A stretch of 64,000 bases of DNA, taken from assembly GCA_003117195.1 (NCBI GenBank), contig BDSI01000012.1, positions 868,001-932,000 on the forward strand, given 5' to 3'. Position numbers and translations under genes: made by a program. Positions 23,601 through 35,090 of the stretch are shown here, piece after piece. The notes under the pieces were generated by a model. The model made no database searches, was not told the DNA's origin, and saw only the letters and a list, made by a program, of their open reading frames with translations. This stretch comes from Eudorina sp. 2006-703-Eu-15 (Eukaryota > Chlorophyta > Chlorophyceae > Chlamydomonadales > Volvocaceae). Within the stretch, counting starts at the first letter, position 1, and the number at the start of each line of letters is the position of its first letter.

Positions 23601-24008
23601 ACAGCCTCGACCGCTGATCGCTGCACCACGTTCCGCACGGTGTCGGCATGTCCATCAGTCCTGTAGATGCCCCTCCCCTCCCCGTTCTACCGAATCGCGC
23701 AGCCCATTCAAAGGCGCCCTGCATTCACGGCAGCGGCTTGCCACCAGAGTCCCTTCCCCTCCGCTTCACAACCCAGATCCCGGTACAGAGTCCCTTCCCC
23801 TCCCCTTCCCCTCCCCAGATCCCGGTACAGCCGCCCAATCGCTGGGGACCGTCCCGTCACACCCTTCACGAGACCCTCCCCGAGAAGCCCTGGGCTCCAA
23901 CACTTCATGGGTAAGCACCCCCTTTGCCCCCCCCCCCGCCGGTCCTGCCCTCTCTCCCGCGCCCGCACCGCTGGCACAGGGCGACGGCGGCGGTCATCAC
24001 AACCACAG
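20613..24008. other. 3.4-kb convergent spacer between S6K and the propeller gene
   Basis: Contains the 3' UTRs of two convergent genes and about 2 kb of lower-GC sequence with a short (AC)n at 22832-22850 and a C-rich run near 23930. The longest open frame (minus, about 23155-23724) is Gly/Arg-rich with no domain I know. No RNA gene was recognised. Confidence 0.4.
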
Positions 24009-26386
24009 CTACCGCTTCCGCTGGTGGAGCCGCAGCGCCGTCGGCACGTTGTTGGCCAGCGGTAACGTGCACACGGAGAAGCCGCTGATGCGCTTCTCCA
24101 TGAGCGACACTGGTATGAGCAGCTTCTCCACGTCGGTGGCCGTCAGCAGCATCAGCCGAGCCACCTGGTCGCCGTCGCCGTACGCGATGGCGTAGTCGGA
24201 CCCCAGCCGCTCCAGGCCGCTCGGGAACACGATCCCGAAGTGGCCCTCCGACGGCGGGATGAAGCCGTGGCTGATGTGCGTGACGCTGTACGGCGGTACG
24301 GCACTAAACCTGCGGAGGAGCGGCAGGGGGCAGGTCGCTGGGTCGAGAAGGGGAGGCGTGTCGCAGCGGCGTCCAGTCTTGCAAACCCAGGGCAGCACCG
24401 CACTCGCTGGGGCGCACCGGGGTTGCCACTCCTCCAGACATCGATCGAATCGTTTGGGGCTGCAGGATGTCGTCGGGCGTGGGCGCAAAGCGTGCGCGGT
24501 GATTCGCGCGCGCCCCAGCCTAAACTTCGGCGGCGTCGGGCGGCTTTGCGCTGTGGGAGTCATGCAGGAAAGGCCGGCCACGAAAGGCCTAGGCGCGCGT
24601 CCCACGGCCTTCATCCGTGCCATTCGCGGCCAGCTGGCTGGTCTCGCCAGCCTCGAAGCCCTCCCGGAGCATATGGCCTTCGCGGCCAGCTAGTTTCATT
24701 TGGCGGCGAGTCGCACCCTAGCCACTCGGCACCCCGATCAAGGCGCGCACCTGTACATGAAGAGCGCGTAGTCCACGTGGTAGTGCTTCGTGAGATTTCC
24801 ATCCGGCCACCTGCATGACGGCATCCGGTTGGCGTCCGGGTGGTGTGCGGGTGAGGGGCCAGGCACGGAGCGGCCAAAACACGCGTGACGCAAATCGGGA
24901 CCCCAAGGAGGGGAGACACGCGACGAGAGCGCAGTCCTCTCCTCTCGCTCGGGTGTGCCGATTGCCACACTGGCGACATCTGGAGGTCGCGACTCTCGAT
25001 CATGTCGCACCCACATATCCCACACCCCGGCAGCACCCGCTCCGAGCCGCGCGCCGCCACCCGCCACCCACCCCGGATCCCACAGCAACCAAAACCGCTG
25101 AACCCCATCCTCCGCTTCGACCTCAACGGCCCCAGAAGGCACACCGGGGGACAGGAGCGCGGCCCCTGCAACCGCAGCACCGGCATGGGCCGCGCCTGCG
25201 CGCTTCCAGGCCAACACCGCCCCCCTTTACATCAGCCCCCCCACCTTCATGTCAGGCCCCTCCCCCGCAACATCATATCCGTCGTCGGGGCCCCCGTGCG
25301 GCGCCGCGCCGTGCCCACCCACCTGAACATGAAGGTCCGGAAGGGCATGGCGCCCTTGACGCCCGCGTCCAGGGTCAGCAGGTGGGCGCAGTTGATGCGC
25401 ACCTCCCGGCCCAGCACCTTGTCCAGCCCCGGGATGGACTCGGGGTGGGTGCAGCCGGGGTGCACCCGCAGGTGGCCCACCGCGAGGTAGCTCCGCCCGC
25501 TGGGCTCCAGCAGCGCCGGCGAGCCGCCGGACATGTGCACCAGGCGGCCGAAGGTGGAGCTGAAGACGCGGAAGAAGGTCTCGTTGGCGCGCGATGTGAA
25601 GCGCGGGTGCGGTACCGGGTCGCGGTAGGTGGTCCAGTTGAAGACCGAGTGCGGGCCGAAGGGCCCGTAGTGGGAGTAGGACATCAGGGTGGTGCCGTTC
25701 CAGGGGACCCAGTTCTTATCCCAGGCGAGGCTGCGGTCGTAGCGCAGCAGGCGCGGCGGGCCGAGCGCCGGGGTGCACCGCCGGAGCCCGGCCGTTCGGG
25801 TGCAGTTGGCGTAGACGCGGAAGACGGTGTTGACCGAGGCACGGGCACCGCCGTATTTTCCAAACGGCAGCGACACGTAGAGGAAGAGGCGGCCGTGGTG
25901 GTCATGAAAGAGGCGCCCGTCCTCGTAGTTGAGCTCCTTCAGGTACCGGTACCCGAGCACCTTGGCGGAGAAATTGCCCGCCGTCCGCTCGCCCCGGAGC
26001 CGAATCACGGCCAGTAAGTTCGCCAGCGTCCCGTTCCAAGCATCCATGAACGGTGGTCGGTCCAATCGTCCAGGAAGGCATTCTCGCTCTGCGCTCCTTG
26101 CTATGTACACCCGAGTGAAGACCGCAAAGATATTTCCTGCTAGGCGAGATATTGCTGGATTGAACACACATGCGCCGTCGGGAAGACCAGCAGCATTTCG
26201 TAGGACAGGGGTGATGTCCACAATCCCCCGAACGTAAGGCTGACAGGCTTCTTCGCTGCATCGACAGTAGGGATGTGCATCTAAATGCTGCGTGCCGTTC
26301 TGGTTCCATCCTGTATCATTGGTGGCAGCCGTTGCAAGAGTGAAAAGCGCATTTAAAGCTAGGGCCGTCAATAGCGTCCTAAGCAT
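24009..26386 (-). CDS. Secreted GH130-like five-bladed beta-propeller protein, function unknown
   Basis: Exons 26386-25323, 24810-24751 and 24309-24009 join in phase to 474 residues. The ATG at 26386 opens a signal peptide (MLRTLLTALALNALFTLATA). At least eight N-x-S/T sites (NGT, NFS, NCT, NWT, NET, NLT and others) and paired Cys fit a secretory or extracellular protein. Features in order: an FNPAISRL segment, YEDGRLFHD about residue 170, WDKNWVPW, GGSPAL with YLAVGH, YHVDYALFMY, IVFPSGL and AYGDGDQVARL near the C-terminus. The order NP, EDxR, K/W-P, FPSG, YGxGD resembles GH130 glycosidase/phosphorylase propellers and related uncharacterised algal proteins. Family assignment is inference; no catalytic pair is certain. 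TATATAAAA sits only about 20 bases upstream of the ATG, too close for an ordinary 5' UTR. Convergent with S6K; same strand as VPS38. Confidence 0.72.
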
Positions 26387-27875
26387 TCCTACACATGTTA
26401 CTGTTTTTATATACAACGATCTGCGATGCAGTAACACTGTAAACGACTGTTTGACCACGCAAGGTGTTTCCGTTCAACTGCCATAATGGCACTACTGCCG
26501 CACTCGATGCGGTTGGTAAGGCATAATATCGAGGCTATGCTCAGCAATCCAAGACAATCTCCATCTTATGGAACAACTTAGAGGGACAGTAGGCATCTAC
26601 AACTCGGGCGTCCGTGATTATTCGTACCACCAGCTTCCCAATCGCCATTTCAGAAGACACAAACCCAGTAGGTTACCGCATATGATTGCGACATCCTGCA
26701 AGATTGCGGCCTGTGCTGCGTGCGCGGCATGCATGCGCACACCAGCATATCACGCTACGGCACATACCGTGCGTAAAGCCCCTTCAAAAACACTTTCCCC
26801 CGTTCCGATGACTAGGACGGGTTCATGAAAAGCACCTGGCCGAATAAATGCACCAGGTTACAGCGGACCCGGCGTGTAATCGGTCAGAGCCTGTCAGAGA
26901 AGAAGCTGTTTCATCACGTACCGAATTCGGATCATGCGGCCCCGCAGCCGCTTCCCGTAATCCCGTTAGTCAGGGTCAGGGTCAGGGTCAGCCCTCCGCA
27001 TCAGGACCCACAACATCACAAAAAGTGTACCGGCTGCCGTCACGCTGGTCACCTCTGGGGGTTCCGCGAGGCGATCATGCACCGGCTGGTCGTGTGTGGT
27101 TGGGGCCGGAGTTGTTCCCCGTGGGCTGCGCAGCGGTGGTCCGGGGCACAGGGCTTGGGCTCCGCCCTGCTCCGTGACGGCGGCTATGAACTTTCTATGG
27201 CCCTGATGGGTGCGGCCCACGAGAGGAGGGAGCCCAACCCAGCTGAGCGACGCCTGCCCTACAGTTCTGAACGCCCCCGTGTTACAACCAGCTCTGCTGG
27301 CTACTGCTGATCACACCCTGCGACGCCGCGCACGCCATGGGCCTCGCGTCCCCACCCATGGTGGTTCCCTCTGGACGCATTGCGTGATTGTGCCTCGACA
27401 CATTCCGCACAAGCCAAACCCCCCATCCCATTCCCTCACGCAGAAACCCACTTGCGTGCCTACTGGCTACTTCAAGCTGTACAGAACACCGCCGCTGAGG
27501 GACACCTCCCGCCCCGAGGGCCACCGCAGACCGCACCCAACCCTGGAGACATGTTCAACAACAAGTCATGCGACCCCACCTGACCTGCTCCTGCCACCCT
27601 TGCCGCCCTACACAGGATTGCACCTGCAACCCGCAACCTGCAACCTCTCCCGGTCCATTGGCCTCGTCTTCTCAATAATGGTCTTTTGCTGTACACCTGT
27701 CTCTACCCCTGCTCCCGTCCAGTGCGTCACCCCGGCCCCCTCCCTGTCAACTCCGGCGGTCAAGGCCGCTCCGCTCGTGGACCCTGCCCCGACTGAGCCG
27801 CCTCCAGCTCAGCCGCCATCAGCAACCGCCTACTCCTCACCAACTCCGGCACCAGCACCAGCACCAGCACCCCCA
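26387..27875. other. Spacer: promoter of the propeller gene and 3' flank of VPS38
   Basis: 1.5 kb between two minus-strand genes. A TTACA at 27282-27286 (TGTAA on the minus strand, the chlorophycean poly(A) signal) would give VPS38 a 3' UTR of about 590 bases. TATATAAAA on the minus strand lies near 26405-26413. No other gene is supported. Confidence 0.35.
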
Positions 27876-30800
27876 TTAACCCCCTAAGCCCGCCTCGACC
27901 GCAACACGGTCATCACCCGCACCCGTACCCGCACCCGCACCCGAACTTCCAACGCGGCTGTCGTCGCGGCGCCGCGGGACACCCGCCACAGCCGTGGTGA
28001 GCAGCACGTACAGATTCGGCAGCGGCTGGTTGGGTGCCACCGCGGGAATGCCGTGCGCCGACAGCAGCTGCTCCACGTCCTTGCTCAGCAGGTACACCGC
28101 GTAGGCGAAGCGGGTGCGATCGCGGGCGCCGTCGCCCCAGAACAGCGGCAGGCCCGCCGCCGGGTTGAGACCGGCGGGGTGCGCGTCGTCGCCGACGGCG
28201 CCCGCCGGCGTCGCAGCGACCCATGGGTCGAGCTGCGCGTTCAGCAGCGCTGAAAAGACCGCCAGGCGGCCGTCGACGCCCACGCCGCGGGGGCCGGGGA
28301 TGAGGCCGACGGCTGGCGGCGGCGCCGACGGCAGGGGAGCGGCGGCGGCCGCCGCCGCCGCGACGGCTGAGCTGAGCGATCCGGTGGCGATGCTGAGCAG
28401 CCGCCACTCGGCTCCGGGGACCCCCAGCACCGCCGCCGCCGAGTTGCCCGGCGGCGCCACCACCGCCGGCGGCGCCGCCGCGATGGGCCCAGCTGCGCCC
28501 GACCGGACGCTGACGCTCGGCGGCACCGGGTCGGAGATGTACGACACGGAGACACGCGGCGCGATGGGGTATCGGAGGGGGATGCCCAGGTACGTGGCCG
28601 CCAGGTCCACCGCCGCGGCCAGGTACCCCAGACCGGCTGCCGTGCGTTGGTCCGCGTCGTATCGCCGGCCCAGGTCCAGGGGTGCCCAGCCGGAGGGCCC
28701 TATACGCGTCATAAGCAAGGCGACAGGGGCCGAGGCAGGAGCACAGGGACGGTGGACAGGGGCCGAGGCAGCGGGCCGAGGCAGCGGGCCGAGGCAGCGG
28801 GCCGAGGCAACCGGGCCGAGGCAGCGGGCCGAGGCAGCGGGCCGAGGCAGCGGGCCGAGGCAGCGGGCCGAGGCAGCGGGCCGGGGCAGAGGAGATGGCA
28901 GATGGGTGATGGGCCACAGACGCGATGGGGGCCCTCAGCCTTCGGCGTCGTCACGACCGGGCCACCACGGGCACCAACGGCGCAGCGGCCGGCGCAGCGG
29001 CCATTGAAGAGGTGACAGGTGTCCATCGGGATCTCAAGCCGCCGGCAAACACAGGATGGCGCAGACGCGGGCGAAGCACGCAGAGCGCGCGACAGGACTC
29101 GGCCATGAGGGGAGGGGCGTCCGGCAGCCCCGGCAGCCCCGGCAGCCCCGCGCACGGTGTCGGCGCGATGGGTGGATTGACGTCGCGGATTCGGGGCAGG
29201 ACGTGTTGACCGGATCGCCCGCCCTGATGCCGCAAAACCCCCCCATCCACTACCCAATTATGACGTCGACCAAGCCATCCACTACCCACCATGTCAACCA
29301 AGGGTCTAATGCATCTACCCCACCTTGCAGGCTCCGCTCAATCAGATCCTGGGGCAGCTCGATGCCCATCACTGCGAGGCGGGTAGCTCCGCGGGGGGAC
29401 AAGCTCCCACCGCCGCCACCGCCGCCGCCGTCACCGCCACCGCTGCCGCTGCCGCCGCCGTCACCGCTGCCGCCGCCGCCGCCGCTGCTGGGCCAGATTG
29501 ACCAGCTGTTAACTGCCGCCGCCGCAGCCGCCGCCGCGGCCGCCAACGGCTGCTCCCGCTGCTGTCCCTGCTGCTGCTGCACCTGCGCCACCGACGGCCA
29601 CCACCCGAACGCGGCCTGCCCCTGCTGTTGCCCATCCCGCAGCGGCTGGCCCGCCTGCCCCGCAGCCGCCGCCGTCGTCGGCCTCGCCCCTGCTGCGGGC
29701 GCGGGCTGCTCCGCTGCCTCCCTGCTCAGGTAGCTCCCCAGCCGGCCCCACTCCCCCGCCCAGCTGCTGTCCAGGGTCTGGTCCAGGGGGTCGGGCTCCA
29801 GAAGCGCCTCGCTGACGGGGCCGATCTGCGGGGGCGGCGACAAGGGAAGCGGACGAGGGAGGGGGGCAGTTCGGTACGTGGACCGTGTCAGTAGCGAGGT
29901 GTGCGACCATGCATGGTAACAAGTCTGTTCAGAGCCGCCCCGGGAGCCCCGAGCCGGCTGTCGGGTGCCCCGAGTCGGCTGATGCTGTCGCACCGCACAC
30001 GGATGCATGGGCGACCATGGGGGCCCATCTCCTTTGTCGAAGGTGGCCAGCCTTCCCTTCCGGGGTACACAGCATGCAAAGCGCCCGGGTCGGTCTGGGT
30101 CGGGCAGGGCTTCCTGCCAAAACAACACCCTGGGGTCGCCGGATGGGGCAGGCCGGCTCTGCGGCGCGGCTGAATTGGAGGCCAGGCAGGGACACGCCCC
30201 TGCCGCTCCCCCCCCCCGGTGGCATCCCCACCTGGAAGATGCGGCCCAGCTCCGCGACCAGTCGGTTGCGGCGACCCACCAGCGCCGCCGTCAGCTCCGC
30301 CAGCCGGCCCCGCCCCGACGATCCCGCCAGCTGCTGCTCGGCGGACACCCGCCGCTGCTCCGCCGCCTGGGCGGCAGGAGCACGGGTGCGCGCTTACAAC
30401 AGCCCAGGCCGCGGCCACACAACCGACCCAGCCTCTGGCCGCGTGGAGTGCGGGCGGCCGGACAGCGCGGCCACCCCCACCCCCCCATCCCAGCAGCATG
30501 CAACCACTGCCTCCCCTCCCCCCAGCATGATCTCCAGTCGAACCGTCGCTCTGGCAGCAGCGCAGTTTGAAATGCCTACCAATATAACCTCCCCCCGGCG
30601 CGCGTCCTCGCCCCCACGTCCCCTCGTTGCGTGCCCCCGCACCCCTGGGGGAGAAGGAGGAGGTTCATTGACATCAGGGAGGGAGGAACACCACCGTCGT
30701 CGCCCGCTACCCACCTTGAGCACTCGGGAGGCGGTTTCCAGCGCCCTGGCCCTGTCCAGCAGCTCCCGCCGCTGCTGCGCCGCCGTGTCGCGCGCTGTCC

Positions 30801-33800
30801 GCAGCTCCGTCTCAGCCCTGTGGGCCCTTGCCGCCCACTCGTGGCCTTCCGTCCTGCAGCACAGCACAGCACACAGCACGGCATCACACAACACAATACA
30901 GAGGCCCCCCAGGTACAGCGAACAGCCTACAGACCCCAGCATGGGGCACTTCAGGTCGGGTGCTGGGTGTTGGGGAAGTCGGCGTGCGGGTGCTGTCGGC
31001 GTACGGGTGGAGGTCCGTCCCATCCGTTGGGTGAGGCGCTGGATAATGGGGCTTGGGCTTTGGGCGGGCAGGGGCTGCCGGTTTGCCCGTGCCGTGTGTG
31101 TGTGTAATGGGAGAAGCCTAACGCCCGTGTGCCCGCACCCGCCAAACACACACACTCACGGAACGCAGGGCGGGCTTCTTGTTAAACACACGGAGCGCAC
31201 ACGGGGCGGGCTTCTCCCGCGCGCGGCGCACCACCCGCACTGCAACAACATTGTGCAAGGGTTCCGAATGGGACAGCGAAACTGCCTCCAGCCATCCTCG
31301 CCCCCCCGGGCCGGTGTCCTCCCCCCCCCGGCTGGCGCCCCCGCAGGCGCTCCGGCCTGCCGGCCTCTCCAGATCAACATCCTCGGGGATCAGACACCAC
31401 CCATCCCACGCCGTCTCGTTCCACCCCACCCCCGCCACCCCACCAACCCGCCCTGACCCCCGCCAACCCGCGCCATCGAGCTGGCGGCGTGTAGCCCTCC
31501 GCGGGCAGGTCGTCGCAGCCGCCACCTCCACCCCCCTGCCGCACCCGCCCCCACCTGGCGGCCTCCGCCCGCGCGCAGGCCCGGTCCAGCCGCTGGCGCC
31601 GCTCCGCCGCCGCCATCAGCCGCCGCCGCATCCCCACAGCGCCCTCTCGTGCGGCGGTGAGCCGCTCCTGGTGGATACCCCGGGGGGGGGGCATCCCGTG
31701 GTGGGAGGGGGTTATAATCTTATAAAGAAAGACAAGCCAGACACACCCAGCCCGGCGACAAATGATGGGAGGATCCCGTGGTGGGAGGGGGGGGTGGAGG
31801 GTTAGAGGGTGGGTTATAGGAAATTGGTAGACATATTCATACTGGGTGGGCGGGCAGAGGATCGATGAGGTGGCGTCCGCGTCCCGAGGAGGGGGACGCA
31901 TCACCGTGTGTGTTGCCGTGTCCCTTCGAACGTCGGAGGCGAGGCCGCCGGGGATGTAGGAAATTGGCAGGCAAGCGCATACTGCGCTGCTGCTATCCCC
32001 GGGTGTCTAACACACAGTGGATAACCCCCGCGCAGCCGGCCCCAGCAGCCCCAGCAACGACAACACCCCACCAGAAGGCGAAGGCGCCAAGCTTAAGAGG
32101 CACGGCGGTTTAGTTGGAGTGCAATGATCCAAACCTATAACTGACCTGGAGCTCAGTCAGCCGCCGGATGTTGGTCCGGACCTCCGCCAGGTCGCAGAGC
32201 CGTTGTACGGCAGGTACGGCAGCGGAGGCGCTGTGCACGCGAGGATGAGGTTGCGGATGCGCCGCCGTGGCGGCTGCGCCGTCGGGGTGCGGCGCCTTGG
32301 GTCTGCTGCCCCCGGCTGCGACGAAGGCGGACGCAGACCGGCCCACGGGTCTCTCGAAGCTGCTGCGCAGCGGAACCCTGGCGTCGAACTGGGCTTCGGC
32401 GGGCGCCGCCACCGGCGCCGCCGCCGCCGGCAACACTCCATCCGCCGCACTGGAGCCCAGCTGCGACGCGGAGCCGCCGCCGCCGCCGTTGCTGCTCCCG
32501 CCGCGGCCGGGGGCCGTCGGTGGCAACGGCGGCGGCGACGCCGACCGCCAGCCCGACGCCGCGGCCGCCGCCAGCGCCGACAGGGATGCATGGCTGCCGC
32601 CGCGGGACGCCGGCGCCGCCTTGCCGTACGACGCAACCGACAAGGTAGGCGACGCCGACGCTGACATGCGACTGTCGTCCGCCGCGGAGCTGCCGACCGC
32701 AGCCTGCGACAGATCTAGCGCCGACGCCCCAGCTGACCTCAACGACACTGGCCCACGGGTCGGTGTGGCGCCAGCCGCCGCGCCGCCACCGGAACCCCCG
32801 CCCGCGTCTGACCCGTGGGTCCGCCTCCCGGAGCCCCAGCTTCCTCCTGCTGGTGCGAGACCTGTCGGCGCCGTCACCGACGAGTCCGACGCCGACGTCG
32901 GCGCGTCCGCCTCCGCCGCCGTACAGGCCGCCTCCGCCACCGCCGCCATCGACGGCGTGCTCGCCACCCTGCGACTCGCCGGCGACATCCGACCCCGCGG
33001 CGCCGCCGTGAGGACATCAGGCACAGGCGACCGCGGCCGCGCGGCCGCCGCGCCGTTGCCGTACGCCGCCGGCCCCGACGGCGGTGCGCCGCCGGGCGCC
33101 CGCGGCAGGTCCTGCCTGAACAGCACCGCCAGGGCGCTGGGCAGGAAGCCGGGGGAGGGCCCGGGGTCCACCAGCGTCGCGGCGTCTGCGGCGCTGAGGG
33201 AGCGGTGGTGGTGGTGGTGGTGGTGGTGGTGGCCGTGGCGGTTGGACCCGGAGGCCAGCACCTCTGCGGCGGCGGCGCCGCCGCCCCGGGCCGCTGCGCC
33301 GCCGGCTGCGGTTGCGGCGGCGGCTGTCATCTCGGCGGCGGCGGCCGCCAGGAGTTCGTCGTTCTCCAGCTCCTCCTCGAGGCTGCCGGCGGCCAGCAGC
33401 GGCTGCACGACACTGCTACTGCTGAGCAGCCACCTGGCGGACGGTGGCGGAAGGGCGGCGGAAGGTGCGGACGGTGGCGGAAGGCGGCGGAAGGGAGGCG
33501 GAAGGTGGCGGAAGGTGGCGAAAGGTGGCGGAAGGCGGCGGAAGGTGGCGGAAGGTGGCGGATGGGAGGTGGAGGCAGGCGGGCGGAGCGGGGTGGACGG
33601 AGGTGGGGCAAGGGTGCAGTGAGCGGACGGAACGGAACGTTGTGAGCGGAGGACGAGTGGAAGGGCCGGCAGCGCCCGCGAACAGCGAAGAGGGAGACGG
33701 AGACAGCTTCACGTAAGGCCAGCAGCTAAACCTGTCCGTGGGGCGCAGTGAGGGTTTCGTTCAACCCACCTCAGCAGCGCCCGCCTGTCGTCGGTTCCTC

Positions 33801-33971
33801 CTCGGTCCCCAATCTGCGGGCCCTCAGCGCCGCCTCCCGCGCCGCCGCCGCCGCGCTCGCCGATGGACAGTACCGCTGCCGCCGCCGCAGCCGCCGCGCT
33901 GTTGCCGTTGCCGCCGACGCCGAAGCGCCAACGGGAGGCGGGCGCCGCCACAGGCGCCGTCGGGGGCCGGT

Positions 33972-34003
<32 letters not shown>

Positions 34004-35057
34004 GGCGGCGGGAGTGACGGCGGCGGCGGGGGAGGCACGGCGCTGGGCGGCGCGAAGGGCCGGCGGCCGGGCTCCATCAGCAGCACCGGCAAGTTGATGG
34101 ACCAGACGTGCCGCAGCATCCGCGGCTCTGCAGCGCACGTTGGGAGGCGGGTACTGACGTCAAGACAGGTGACGACAGCTGTCTTCACCGGGTACAACGG
34201 GGACGCAACCTCACGGCGGACGGACGCTTCGGCCCAACCACCTCAGCACACACACACACACACACACACACACTCCCCCATATGTGCACATTGAGATGTC
34301 GCGCCCCGTCCCACGGACCCCAACCCACAAACCCAGCACGACACAGATCACGTAAAACTTCACATGTGTTGTTCAGGTGAATATTTACTAGGGTTATGAG
34401 GACCCACCCAGCTGTTTTCAATTGGACCCACCCAGCGGCACCAGTTCGCTGAGCTCAAACACGTGCTCCATCAGCAGCCGAGTGCCGCCGAGCTGCAGCG
34501 CCAACGGCCCGGCGCCGCGGCCGCCGCCATCATCGCTCTCGCCGCCGTACACATCGCCGACGCCACCCCCATCGCCGCAGACACCTCCCCCGCCCCTCAG
34601 GTCCGCTTCCGCAGCCTGCCCCGGCGCCTGCGTGATGCCGCCGTATGTGCGCGTTGGGGCACCGCCGCTCCCATCAGCCCGCGCCCCCGCCCCAGCCTCA
34701 GCCGCCCCAGCCCCAGCCTCAGCCCCAGCCTCAACCTCAACCTCAGCCCCAGTCCCTGCCCCAGTCTCTGCCCCAGTCTCTGCCCCAGTCTCTGCCCCAG
34801 TCTCTGCCCCAGTCTCTGCCCCAGCCTCAGGATGGCGAGGGGACAGCTCCGCCACATCCAAATCCGTGGCCAAGGAACATGAAACTACGGATGAGCCCGG
34901 CGACAAGGAAGCAGCGGTGTGTCGAGGGTGACCCGGTACCGCGGACGTCTTCCCCGCAGTCACAGCAGCGATCGGCGCCGTCGTCGTCCCCGGATCGCCC
35001 TGCGGCCGCTCCCCGACCTCGGCGCCGTGCGGCCCGCTCGGCTGCCCACCCGCCGCC

Positions 35058-35090
<33 letters not shown>

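Noticed and set aside
23155..23724. 189-codon minus-strand frame between S6K and the propeller gene
   Set aside because: Gly/Arg/Ser-rich, no recognised domain, no plausible start context, and in a convergent spacer.
26404..26413. TATA-like TATATAAAA upstream of the propeller gene
   Set aside because: It is only about 20 bases from the ATG, so it cannot be an ordinary TATA box for a transcript containing that ATG; probably chance in an AT-rich patch.
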